Shown one piece after another: positions 17,244-26,209 of a DNA stretch of 64,000 nucleotides (position 1 is the first letter of the stretch; every line of letters starts with the position of its first letter). The notes beneath the pieces are model-generated. The model did not search any database, had not been told where the DNA came from, and worked only from the letters and a program-made list of their open reading frames with translations. The position numbers and the translations under genes are program-made. Origin of the DNA: an uncultured Fulvivirga sp. GTDB lineage: Bacteria > Bacteroidota > Bacteroidia > Cytophagales > Cyclobacteriaceae. The stretch lies in assembly GCA_947500555.1 (NCBI GenBank), contig CANMSE010000001.1, forward strand, positions 744,001 through 808,000, read 5' to 3'.

Positions 17244-17933
17244 TCATCTTTTTTCAACTTCAATCCAAACCATATAAGGAACTGGTATGGATAGGGTGGA
17301 GTCATAACCTAGTCGACTTAGTTCAGAAGGAAGAACAAGTCCATGTTTTTCTGTTGAAAATTGTTTTATGCTGTAACCGTTTGTCTCTAGTAATAGGTTA
17401 ATCGATGAATACACATTAGCCTCCTTCATAATGTCTCTAACAACCTGATAGCTTTCGTTTATCACCCCCTTCTTTTTTACATCCCACTTATCAGATTTTA
17501 TAAATGCATTGATATGTTCGTCAAGTACATCGTCATATAGTAGTGGGTAGCCTACCATTAATGATTTTAATTCAATATTTACACTATCTTGGGCTACAGA
17601 CCACATGTTCATTATTTCGTCAATATGATCCTTTAGCATCAACCCTGGTACCGAGGAGTTATATTTAAAATGATTATATGTTATGGAATCTCTATTTCGA
17701 TATAAAGCAAAGCTGCTATATGTACTATCTTGATGTTTTGTCAATACGAAGTTTACCTCCGATTTAGAGATCTCGTATTCATGCGCTTGGATGGGAGAAG
17801 AATTTTGTTGCTTAAGCTCTTCTTTCCTTTCTTCTTGATTTGTACAACTCAAAACAATCAGAAAGACCGCACTTACTAAGTATATAAATATTTGATTACT
17901 AGGCTTTTGTGCTATTATTTTATCTTTTGGCAT
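17244..17933 (-). CDS. Predicted lipoprotein of unknown function
   Basis: The 229-aa protein has a 29-residue leader with a hydrophobic core ending in FLIVLSC, giving a lipidated Cys30, then a charged linker (NQEERKEELKQQ) typical of exported Bacteroidota lipoproteins. The mature part is not recognised. The gene stops exactly where the haloperoxidase gene stops (convergent, adjacent bases) and is divergent from the small ORF at 18004. Confidence 0.7.
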   Translation of the reverse strand: MPKDKIIAQKPSNQIFIYLVSAVFLIVLSCTNQEERKEELKQQNSSPIQAHEYEISKSEVNFVLTKHQDSTYSSFALYRNRDSITYNHFKYNSSVPGLMLKDHIDEIMNMWSVAQDSVNIELKSLMVGYPLLYDDVLDEHINAFIKSDKWDVKKKGVINESYQVVRDIMKEANVYSSINLLLETNGYSIKQFSTEKHGLVLPSELSRLGYDSTLSIPVPYMVWIEVEKR

Positions 17934-18003
17934 GGCTGTTGTTTTAATGAACCTAAATGATGTGTAACGAGATTGGCTTATAGCGAATCATAATCTAACC
18001 ATT

Positions 18004-18183
18004 ATGAAAAAGATAGGAATCATTTTAGTCATTTGCTTTTCAGTATCATCTGTTGGTATCATTAAAAAAACAACAGATCAGGTCACTTTTACTTCAAAAA
18101 AAGATAGCTCATATTCTTTAAAATTAAAAATAGAACGTATGAGAAGACCCGCAAGGTTTTTCAACAAACGCTATATGGCTTAG
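18004..18183 (+). CDS. Small exported or membrane-anchored protein (59 aa)
   Basis: An ATG-started frame encodes 59 aa with a hydrophobic N-terminus (MKKIGIILVICFSVSSVGII), then a polar segment and a basic C-terminus (RMRRPARFFNKRYMA). It lies between a divergent lipoprotein gene and a strong terminator, giving a complete transcription-unit layout that supports its reality. No family is recognised. The leader could be a signal peptide or a single membrane anchor. Confidence 0.5.
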   Translation: MKKIGIILVICFSVSSVGIIKKTTDQVTFTSKKDSSYSLKLKIERMRRPARFFNKRYMA

Positions 18184-18201
18184 TCTAATCGCTTAATAAA
18201 A

Positions 18202-18232
18202 AGAAAGGCTTTGATTTAATCAAAGCCTTTCT
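18202..18232. terminator. Bidirectional rho-independent-like terminator
   Basis: A perfect 13-bp stem (AGAAAGGCTTTGA with TCAAAGCCTTTCT) and a 5-nt loop lies between the convergent 59-aa ORF and fadE. It can serve both strands: an A-rich run on the left becomes a T-run for the minus-strand operon. Confidence 0.85.
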
Positions 18233-18254
18233 ATAAGAACTTAAGGTCAGAATA

Positions 18255-20054
18255 TTAAAACGGATACTCGTTTTTATCGATCACGTGATCTGCTATTCTT
18301 CTTCGCGCTTCTTTTAAATTCATAGGCTCGATTTTAGTAAAACGCTTAAGTCCCATCAACATCATTCTTTGCTCATCACCCTCAGCAAAAGCGTTGATAG
18401 CCTCTCGGCCTGCGGCAGCTGCCTTCTCAATAGCTTCATGGAGATATACTCGCATCATATCCGTTTCAATGGCCAAAGCTTCTTCTCCTTTTTGAGATAC
18501 AAGCTTCTCCACTCTTAATAATGTAGACTCAGCTACATACCCTTCGATTAACATGTCTGCCAGATTCATTAAAATTTCCTGCTCGTCTCCCAGTTTTTGC
18601 ATGAATTTTTGAACTGCTGCACCAGCTACCATCAGCCCTGCCTTCTTCAAATTGACTAAGGCTTTCTTCTCTTTAGCAAACAACTCATCTCCATCAGAAG
18701 CTCCAAAATCAGGAATAGACATCAACTCTTTTTGTACAGCCATTGCTGGAGTCATAAGATCGATAGTGCCTTTCATGGCACGTTTTAGCAGCATATCGAT
18801 GCAAAGCATTCGATTGATTTCATTGGTTCCTTCAAAGATTCTGTTAATTCTGGCATCCCTGTAAGCTCTGTCCATAGGACTTTCTGCCGAAAATCCCATT
18901 CCTCCATAAATTTGAACTCCTTCATCAGCACAATAATCCAAGACTTCAGATCCGTGTACTTTTAGAATAGCACATTCAATGGCAAACTCCTCCACAGATT
19001 TAAGTTTAGCCTTTGCCTCATCCATACCTCCTGCAACTAAAGAATCATAGGCATCATCAATATTTTGACCTGCCCTATAGTGAGCTGATTCGGAAGCATA
19101 AGTGATTGTAGCCATTTTGGCTATTTTGTTTTTAATAGCTCCAAAAGTAGAAATAGAAGTTCCAAACTGCTTTCGCTCATTAGAGTAATTGACTGCATTG
19201 TTGATTATTCCTTTGGAACCTCCTACAGCAGCTACTCCCAATTTTATCCGACCAATATTCAGAATATTTACTGCAATCTTAAATCCATTTTCTCTCTCCG
19301 AAAGTAGGTTCTCTATGGGCACCTTACAGTCATTAAAGAAGATCTGTCTGGTAGATGAGCCTTTTATACCCATCTTTTTTTCTTCTTCATTCATGGTTAT
19401 ACCGCCAAAACCCTTCTCTACTATAAAAGCAGAAAGGTTTTTGTCATCATCAATCTTTACAAATACTATATAAACATCCGCAAAACCACCATTGGTGATC
19501 CACATTTTTTGACCATTGATAATGTAGTGCTTTTCATCATCAGAAAGCACCGCCTTAGTCTTTCCAGAATTAGCATCAGAACCTGAATCCGGTTCGGTCA
19601 AACAGTAAGCTGCCTTCCATTCACCACTTGCCAGATTGGGCAGATACTTTTTCTTTTGTTCTTCATTACCATAATAAAGAATCGGGAGCGTACCTATGCC
19701 TGTATGAGCAGATATAGCAACAGCAAAAGAGTGAGCTCCTCCAAAAACCTCAGCAACTAACATGGAGGTATTAAAATTCATCCCGAAACCACCGTATGCC
19801 TCAGGGACACTTGTTCCTAGTAAACCAAGTTCGCCCGCTTTGTCTAGTAGTGATGGCATTAAATCAGGGTTCTCCATTGAATCAATTTCATCGAGCTTGG
19901 GATGAATTTCCTGCTCTATAAAATCATGACAAGTCTGAGCAATCATTTTTTGCTCTTCGCTCCATTCTTCAGGTATAAAGATATTATTGGCCTCTGTTTC
20001 TCGTATCAGAAACTCTCCACCCTTTATTGCATTTTGTTCTTTTACTGCTTCCAT
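18255..20054 (-). CDS. fadE: Acyl-CoA dehydrogenase, long form
   Basis: The 599-aa flavoprotein catalyses the first step of beta-oxidation. It contains the FAD/substrate motif CLTEPDSGSD (151-160), WITNGG (185-190), RKQFG (294-298) and IFEGTNEINR with the probable catalytic base E408. The extra C-terminal helical region of about 170 residues resembles VLCAD-like and Bacillus FadE proteins (close to 600 aa). It is the last gene of the MarR-fadN-fadA-fadE operon, 31 bp after fadA, and is followed by a bidirectional terminator. Confidence 0.93.
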   Translation of the reverse strand: MEAVKEQNAIKGGEFLIRETEANNIFIPEEWSEEQKMIAQTCHDFIEQEIHPKLDEIDSMENPDLMPSLLDKAGELGLLGTSVPEAYGGFGMNFNTSMLVAEVFGGAHSFAVAISAHTGIGTLPILYYGNEEQKKKYLPNLASGEWKAAYCLTEPDSGSDANSGKTKAVLSDDEKHYIINGQKMWITNGGFADVYIVFVKIDDDKNLSAFIVEKGFGGITMNEEEKKMGIKGSSTRQIFFNDCKVPIENLLSERENGFKIAVNILNIGRIKLGVAAVGGSKGIINNAVNYSNERKQFGTSISTFGAIKNKIAKMATITYASESAHYRAGQNIDDAYDSLVAGGMDEAKAKLKSVEEFAIECAILKVHGSEVLDYCADEGVQIYGGMGFSAESPMDRAYRDARINRIFEGTNEINRMLCIDMLLKRAMKGTIDLMTPAMAVQKELMSIPDFGASDGDELFAKEKKALVNLKKAGLMVAGAAVQKFMQKLGDEQEILMNLADMLIEGYVAESTLLRVEKLVSQKGEEALAIETDMMRVYLHEAIEKAAAAGREAINAFAEGDEQRMMLMGLKRFTKIEPMNLKEARRRIADHVIDKNEYPF

Positions 20055-20085
20055 TTTAGTTTCTTAATTGTATTAATATTATTTC

Positions 20086-21261
20086 TTAATTCAGGAATTC
20101 ATAGATTCCTGCTACACCTTGGCCACCACCAACACATGCCGTAACCATTCCGTATTTTTGCTTTCTTCTTCTCATTTCGTCAAAAAGCTGAATGGAAAGT
20201 TTTGCTCCTGAACAACCCAGTGGGTGGCCTAAAGCAATTGCCCCTCCGTTCGGATTAACTCTACTTTGATCAATTTCTAACTCTTTCATTACAGCTAAAG
20301 ATTGAGCTGCAAAAGCTTCATTTAATTCTATTTGCTCTATGTCTTCAAGTTTTAGCCCCGCTTTTGACAAAGCCTTTGGAACTGCAGCTACAGGTCCAAT
20401 TCCCATAATTCTAGGCTCTACACCTGCCGCTACATAACTCACCATTCGAGCTATTGGTTTGAGATTTAACTCATTTACCATTTTTTCTGACATGACCATT
20501 ACGAAAGCCGCTCCGTCAGATGTCTGACTTGAGTTTCCAGCTGTAACAGATCCTCCAGCAGCAAATACCGGACGTAATTTTGCTAGTGCTTCTACTGTAG
20601 TATCTGGTCTAACCCCTTCATCTGTGTCAACAGTATATTCTTTGGTTTGCTTTTTCATATTAGCATCAAGAAAGGTCTCCTCTACCTTAATAGGTACAAT
20701 CTGATCCTTGAACTTACCTTCCTTAATTGCTACTGCTGCTTTTACGTGAGAATTGTAAGAAAACTCATCTTGGTCTCCTCTTGAAATTTCATATTGTTGA
20801 GCTACTTGTTCAGCAGTTAAACCCATACTGGTATAGTAGTCTGGTGTTTTTGAAGCAATCTTATAATTCAATGCAGTTTTATAACCCATTACCGGAACCA
20901 ATGACATGGATTCGGTTCCTCCAGCTATAATGCAATCGGCCATTCCCGAATGAATACGAGATGCGGCAATACTTATAGCTTCTAAACCAGATCCACAATA
21001 TCTATTTATTACCATTCCAGGTACTTCTAACGGAAGAGATAATAAGGAAATCATTCTACCCATCTGCATTCCTTGCTCTGCTTCTTGCACGGCATTACCC
21101 ACTATCAGATCATCAACTCTTTTTGGGTCGAAGTCCTTGACAGAAGCAACCAAGTGTTTGATTACATCTGCTGCGAGATCATCTGGTCTGGTAAATCGAA
21201 AACCTCCTCTTCCAGCCTTACCGACTGCTGTTCTATATCCTGCTACTATATATGCATCCAT
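20086..21261 (-). CDS. fadA: Acetyl-CoA C-acyltransferase (3-ketoacyl-CoA thiolase)
   Basis: The 391-aa thiolase performs the last step of each beta-oxidation cycle. The nucleophilic cysteine is C89 (INRYCGSGLEA). The other catalytic residues are in the conserved blocks NEAFA, GHPLGCSGA (H346) and CVGGGQG (C376). The length is typical of degradative thiolases. It sits between fadN and fadE, and its product should form the functional partner of the FadN multifunctional protein. Confidence 0.95.
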   Translation of the reverse strand: MDAYIVAGYRTAVGKAGRGGFRFTRPDDLAADVIKHLVASVKDFDPKRVDDLIVGNAVQEAEQGMQMGRMISLLSLPLEVPGMVINRYCGSGLEAISIAASRIHSGMADCIIAGGTESMSLVPVMGYKTALNYKIASKTPDYYTSMGLTAEQVAQQYEISRGDQDEFSYNSHVKAAVAIKEGKFKDQIVPIKVEETFLDANMKKQTKEYTVDTDEGVRPDTTVEALAKLRPVFAAGGSVTAGNSSQTSDGAAFVMVMSEKMVNELNLKPIARMVSYVAAGVEPRIMGIGPVAAVPKALSKAGLKLEDIEQIELNEAFAAQSLAVMKELEIDQSRVNPNGGAIALGHPLGCSGAKLSIQLFDEMRRRKQKYGMVTACVGGGQGVAGIYEFLN

Positions 21262-21300
21262 ATTTTAATAATTTTAATTGTGAGCGCAAACTGAACGCTA

Positions 21301-23703
21301 TTAATTTCTAAGTGGTTTACCTGTGGTTAAAATACTTTGTATTCTTTCCAATGTTTTCTTCTCACCAGTAAGTGATAAGAATGCTTCTCTTTCTAAATCT
21401 AAAAGATATTGCTCCGTCACTTCTTGTGGATATGATAGGTCACCACCACACATTACGTAGGCAATTTTATTTGCAATTTTTAAATCATGCTCTGAAATGT
21501 AGTTCCCCATTTTCATTCCATTAACACCAGCCATGAAAAGCGCCATTCCCGTTTTTCCCTGAACCTTAATATTTTTAGCTTGAACCGGCATTGTATATCC
21601 AGCATCAGCAAGTTCTAATACGGTTGATTTGGCATCAGCAATTTGCCGATCCTTGTTAATGGTAATTCTATCTTGAGGTCTCAAAATATTCATGTCTCTA
21701 GCTTCCTCGGCAGAAGTAGCCACTTTTGCAGTTGCTATATTCATGAATGAATTTTGAAGGGCATTCAAAACTACATCACCGGTTTCTATGCCATCAGAAA
21801 CTCTTTTAGTAAGCTCCTTTGTTCCGCCTCCACCTGGAATCAGACCAACACCCACTTCTACTAATCCAACATATGTTTCCGCTGCTGCCTGAATAATATC
21901 TGCATGCATAGACATCTCGCAACCTCCGCCTAATGTTAAACCATGTGGAGCTACTACAACGGGTATGGAAGAATATCGAACCCGCATTATTGTGTTTTGA
22001 AAATGACGAATCATAAAATCGACCTCATCAAATTCTTGTTCGATAGCATACATAAATACCATTCCCAAGTTTGCTCCGGCAGAAAACTGAGCGCCTTGAT
22101 TTCCTATGACGAGGCCTCGGTAATCCTTTTCAGCCATATCAATGGCTTTATTGATTCCTTCTACAACTTCTCCTCCAAGAGTATTCATCTTAGTATGGAA
22201 TTCAATATTTAAAACTCCATCTCCTAAATCGAAAATCGTAGATCCAGAGTTACTCCACACTACTTTATTTTCTCTGATATTGTCAAGGATGACATATTCT
22301 TCAGCACCAGGAACTGCTTTGTAAGACTTTGAATTTATATCATAATAATGTCTGACTCCCTCTTTGGCAGTATAAAATGAAGTAATCCCTGCATCAAGCA
22401 TATCATAAACCCATTGGTTAGGCTTATAATCCATCTCCTCCATTTTACCAACCGTTTTGGCAACATCAACAGCATCCCACGTTTCAAAAGGTCCAACTTC
22501 CCAACCAAAACCAGCACAGATTGCATCATCAATTTTATAAAGCTCATCGGCTATTTCAGGAATACGATTTGTTACATATTGAAATAATGCATAAAATGAA
22601 TCTCGGTAGAATTCTCCTGCTTTATCCTTACCTGAAAAAAGAACCTTGTATCTTTCTTTCAGATTATCAATTGACTTGGTAGTTTCAAGCGTAGCAAAAG
22701 AGGCTTTCTTTTTAGGCTCGTACTCTAACGTGTCAAGATTGAGTGTCAAAATGTTGGTTTTGCCTTTCTCATCTTTTGTCTTTTTGTAAAACCCTTGTTT
22801 GGTTTTATCTCCTAACCAGTTGTTCTCTACAAGCTTGTCAACTACTTCAGGAAGCTTAAATGTATCTCTTCCTTCATCATTAGGAAGACCTGCATAAAGT
22901 CCATTGGCAACTTTAACCAAAGTATCTAGACCTACAACATCAGAAGTCCGGAACGTAGCGGATTTTGGCCTGCCTATTACAGGGCCTGTAAGTTTATCTA
23001 TTTCATCGACATTGAGCCCTAATTTTTGCATGGACGCAATCACTTTTAGTATAGCAAAAATTCCTACCCTGTTAGCGATAAAAGCTGGTGTATCTTTAGC
23101 CAGAACTGTAGTCTTTCCTAGATACAGATCTCCATATCTCATGAAAAAATCCGTGATTTCAGGGTCTGTTTTTTTAGTAGGAATGATCTCCAATAATTTC
23201 AAATACCTTGGAGGGTTAAAAAAGTGAGTTCCACAAAAATGTTTTTGGAAATCATCACTCCTGCCTTCCAACATAAAATTGATAGGAATACCAGAAGTGT
23301 TCGAGGTAATCAGTGTTCCGGGAGTTCTATATTCTTCTACCTGATCAAATACTTTTTTCTTAATGTCCAGGTTTTCGACAACGACCTCTATAGTCCAATC
23401 GCAGTCTTTAATTTTTGACATATCGTCCTCAAAGTTTCCTAAAGAAATTCGACTTGCGAAACTTTTATCATAAAGAGGAGCTGGCTTAGATTTTATGGCT
23501 GAAGTGAAAGCATCATTAACTATTCTGTTACGTACAGCTTTATCTTCCAAAGTAAGCTTCATCTTTTTCTCACTTTCGTTCACCTCTCGAGGAACTATAT
23601 CGAGCAAAAGAACATCTACCCCAATGTTAGCAAAGTGACAGGCAATGCGAGATCCCATAATACCAGAACCTAATACTGCAACTTTTCTTATTCGTCTTGT
23701 CAT
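21301..23703 (-). CDS. fadN: 3-hydroxyacyl-CoA dehydrogenase/enoyl-CoA hydratase fusion
   Basis: The 800-aa bifunctional beta-oxidation enzyme has the dehydrogenase first: an NAD-binding Rossmann motif GSGIMG (12-17) and catalytic H160 in HFFNPPRYLKLLEI. A crotonase-fold hydratase segment follows in the C-terminal part (GNQGAQFSAGANL, EVGVGLIPGGGGTKEL). This domain order is the reverse of E. coli FadB and matches Bacillus FadN, as does the gene order fadN-fadA-fadE. It is preceded by the MarR-family gene with a 4-bp gap, so all four genes form one operon. Confidence 0.93.
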   Translation of the reverse strand: MTRRIRKVAVLGSGIMGSRIACHFANIGVDVLLLDIVPREVNESEKKMKLTLEDKAVRNRIVNDAFTSAIKSKPAPLYDKSFASRISLGNFEDDMSKIKDCDWTIEVVVENLDIKKKVFDQVEEYRTPGTLITSNTSGIPINFMLEGRSDDFQKHFCGTHFFNPPRYLKLLEIIPTKKTDPEITDFFMRYGDLYLGKTTVLAKDTPAFIANRVGIFAILKVIASMQKLGLNVDEIDKLTGPVIGRPKSATFRTSDVVGLDTLVKVANGLYAGLPNDEGRDTFKLPEVVDKLVENNWLGDKTKQGFYKKTKDEKGKTNILTLNLDTLEYEPKKKASFATLETTKSIDNLKERYKVLFSGKDKAGEFYRDSFYALFQYVTNRIPEIADELYKIDDAICAGFGWEVGPFETWDAVDVAKTVGKMEEMDYKPNQWVYDMLDAGITSFYTAKEGVRHYYDINSKSYKAVPGAEEYVILDNIRENKVVWSNSGSTIFDLGDGVLNIEFHTKMNTLGGEVVEGINKAIDMAEKDYRGLVIGNQGAQFSAGANLGMVFMYAIEQEFDEVDFMIRHFQNTIMRVRYSSIPVVVAPHGLTLGGGCEMSMHADIIQAAAETYVGLVEVGVGLIPGGGGTKELTKRVSDGIETGDVVLNALQNSFMNIATAKVATSAEEARDMNILRPQDRITINKDRQIADAKSTVLELADAGYTMPVQAKNIKVQGKTGMALFMAGVNGMKMGNYISEHDLKIANKIAYVMCGGDLSYPQEVTEQYLLDLEREAFLSLTGEKKTLERIQSILTTGKPLRN

Positions 23704-23707
23704 TAGC

Positions 23708-24160
23708 TTATTTGTTGTTAGTGTTATCGTAAATTTTATTATGATCTATAATCTTATTGATGTCGTCAATCACATCGAAAAAAACATTGAGCTTGGACTC
23801 TGGAATTACTTTCCTCACTTGGTTATTAAATGCGAGAACTGTTGCCCTAGAAACCTCTTTTTTTCGTTTTCCTTCATCAGTAAGAAAAATTCGAACAGAA
23901 CGCCCGTCATTCAAATCTGGCTTTCGATATATGAGCCTTTTCTCTTCCATGTTTTTAAGCACACGGGTCAGGCTTCTTGATTCCAAGCCCATTAAGGGAG
24001 CAATTTTAGTCGCTGGAGTTCCGTCTTTAGAGCTTATATTTAATAATACAAAACCTATAGAAGTGGTAATATCTTGCTTAACTGCCTGTTGATTATACAT
24101 GCGAGAAATTGCATGCCAAGCTGATTTAATATTATGATCAATTGTTTCTTCCCTTTTCAT
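23708..24160 (-). CDS. MarR-family regulator, probable repressor of the fad operon
   Basis: The 150-aa protein has a winged helix-turn-helix (about residues 46-96) with the typical MarR wing DLNDGRSVRIFLTDEG. It is the first gene of the beta-oxidation operon. Inverted TTTGTTAT-type elements surround its promoter and start codon, which implies autoregulation. By analogy with other fatty-acid regulators the ligand may be an acyl-CoA or a fatty acid. That part is inference, since no ligand-binding signature can be read from sequence. Confidence 0.9.
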   Translation of the reverse strand: MKREETIDHNIKSAWHAISRMYNQQAVKQDITTSIGFVLLNISSKDGTPATKIAPLMGLESRSLTRVLKNMEEKRLIYRKPDLNDGRSVRIFLTDEGKRKKEVSRATVLAFNNQVRKVIPESKLNVFFDVIDDINKIIDHNKIYDNTNNK

Positions 24161-24234
24161 TTGTTATCCAAATCGTTCAAATAGATTTTGGGATAACAAA
24201 TATATAAAAATTTGTTATGCATGCATAACAAATT
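24160..24234 (-). promoter_or_regulatory. fad operon promoter with nested MarR-type operators
   Basis: A perfect 26-bp palindrome (24209-24234, arms TTTGTTATGC/GCATAACAAA) lies upstream. Two inverted half-sites follow: GGATAACAAA (24191-24200) and TTTGTTATCC (24160-24169). The latter overlaps the regulator's start codon. On the minus strand TATATTTG (24197-24204) matches the Bacteroidota -7 element TAnnTTTG and is overlapped by the GGATAACAAA half-site. Bound repressor would cover the promoter from the -33 region to the start codon. Confidence 0.75.
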
Positions 24235-24324
24235 GTTTTAATTATTTAGTCAAGCCTATTGGGCTAAATTAATTACTTTTATTAGGGTTCTATGAAGCTA
24301 CAATTTTTTAAACATTAATACACA

Positions 24325-26151
24325 TTGACCAAACTTAAACACTCATCAATAACAAATACCATCTCTACTCTCAGTGAATCTTATTTAATTGAATGTTCCT
24401 GGGAAGTATGTAACCAACTCGGTGGAATCTACACCGTGATTCGGTCCAAAGTTCCTGAATATTCTAAGCAGTGGGGAAATAGGTACTGTTTGATTGGTCC
24501 ACTGGTTGGGCAAAATATCAAAGCCGAAATTGATGAGATTACGGATTTCAATACACCTATTGGTCGTTCCGTTAAAAAGCTAAAGTCTCAGGGGCTTTCT
24601 ATTATTTATGGAACTTGGCTAATAACTGGTCGCCCTACTGTCATACTAATTGATATTGAACCCTCATTAAGTGACATCACCGAGATCAGAAAGCAATATT
24701 ATGCGGAGCATCAACTCATCATACAGGATGATAATCTTCAGAAACAAGTAATGGCCTTTGCCAGTGTCACTCGCACGATAGTAACTACCATTAGCACGGA
24801 ATTAAAAAGTGCTAACCTGATCACCCACTTTCATGAGTGGATGGCCGCTCTTCCTATTTTAGATATTAAAAAGAAACACACGAACATAAAGACAGTCTTC
24901 ACGACACATGCTACCGCTCTTGGAAGGTATGTCGCAATGAATGAAGAGGATTTCTACAACAAACTCAGCTTCTATGACTGGAAAGCAGAGGCCGAAAAAT
25001 ATAATATCCTTCCAATAGCGACCATTGAAAGACTAAGTGCCCAAAATTGTGATGTTTTCACCACGGTGAGTGATGTTACTGCTAAAGAGTGTGAAACCTT
25101 TTATGGCAGGAAACCAGACTTTATAACACCAAATGGTTTGAACATAGAACGATTTGTCGCTTCTCATGAGGTTCAAAACCTACATCAGGAATTTAAAAAT
25201 GAAATCCATGAGTTTGTTATGGGTCACTTTTTTCATTCGTCTCCATTTGACCTTGATAAGACGGTTTACTTTTTTACCTCAGGTAGGTATGAGTTTAGGA
25301 ACAAAGGCTATGATATTACCCTTCAGGCATTAAAAAAGCTGAATCAACAACTGCGAAAGGAGAACGCTGATGTTACTGTTGTCATGTTCTTTATTACCAA
25401 AAGACCTACCTGGTCAATCAACCCTCTTGCGCTTCAGCAAAGAGGTGTGATGGAAGAGATTAGAAGTGTTTGTGCTTCTATCAAAGAGCAGGCAGGAGCT
25501 CGTCTTTTTTTGAGCGCAGCATCTGAAAGTGAAGATTACAGAATTCCTGACCTTAATAATTTAGTCGATGACTACTGGAAATTAAGATATAGAAGAATTT
25601 TGCAATCTTGGAAATCAGACCAATGGCCGTTGGTGGTCACTCATAATATGAAAGACGATGATGGTGACGATATTATCCAATTCATCAGGTCTGCACCTTT
25701 AGTCAATGACCCAAAAGATAAAGTGAAAGTGGTTTATCATCCGGATTTTATCGACTCTACTAATCCTCTATTTGGTATTGACTACAATGAGTTTGTTCGT
25801 GGTTGTCATTTAGGCATATTCCCGAGTTATTATGAGCCCTGGGGCTACACACCTCTTGAATGTTTGGCCCAGGGTGTACCCGCGATAACTTCTGATTTAA
25901 CAGGCTTTGGAGATTATACCGGAGCGAATTTTCCAGGACATGAACAGGCCGGTGCTTATTTACTTAAAAGATCAAAGTTAAAGCCTGACCTGGTAGTAAA
26001 AGAGCTTACAGACATGATGTATAAATTTACCCAACTAAGTAGAAGAGACAGGATTGTGCTGCGCAACAAAGCGGAAGATCTCGCTGAAAACTTTGATTGG
26101 TCTAAGCTCAGCAGGTATTATAATGAAGCTTATGCAAAAGCCATCAAATAA
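24325..26151 (+). CDS. Glycogen synthase, GT3 (eukaryotic-type) family
   Basis: The 608-aa protein starts with ECSWEVCNQLGGIYTVIRSK (23-42) and ends with FPSYYEPWGYTPLECLAQG (catalytic EPWGYTPLE at 504-512). Both are diagnostic of the GT3 glycogen [starch] synthases of fungi and animals rather than bacterial GT5 GlgA. It should extend alpha-1,4-glucan from UDP-glucose. There is no ATG: an in-frame TAA lies just upstream and TTG at 24325 is the only reasonable start. No glg partner genes are adjacent. An ABC permease gene follows 58 bp downstream. Confidence 0.92.
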   Translation: MTKLKHSSITNTISTLSESYLIECSWEVCNQLGGIYTVIRSKVPEYSKQWGNRYCLIGPLVGQNIKAEIDEITDFNTPIGRSVKKLKSQGLSIIYGTWLITGRPTVILIDIEPSLSDITEIRKQYYAEHQLIIQDDNLQKQVMAFASVTRTIVTTISTELKSANLITHFHEWMAALPILDIKKKHTNIKTVFTTHATALGRYVAMNEEDFYNKLSFYDWKAEAEKYNILPIATIERLSAQNCDVFTTVSDVTAKECETFYGRKPDFITPNGLNIERFVASHEVQNLHQEFKNEIHEFVMGHFFHSSPFDLDKTVYFFTSGRYEFRNKGYDITLQALKKLNQQLRKENADVTVVMFFITKRPTWSINPLALQQRGVMEEIRSVCASIKEQAGARLFLSAASESEDYRIPDLNNLVDDYWKLRYRRILQSWKSDQWPLVVTHNMKDDDGDDIIQFIRSAPLVNDPKDKVKVVYHPDFIDSTNPLFGIDYNEFVRGCHLGIFPSYYEPWGYTPLECLAQGVPAITSDLTGFGDYTGANFPGHEQAGAYLLKRSKLKPDLVVKELTDMMYKFTQLSRRDRIVLRNKAEDLAENFDWSKLSRYYNEAYAKAIK

Positions 26152-26209
26152 CTTCTTTGGACCAAGCCATGTTTAATCTTAAAGCCGATAGATAAAGTAA
26201 CAAGAAGTT

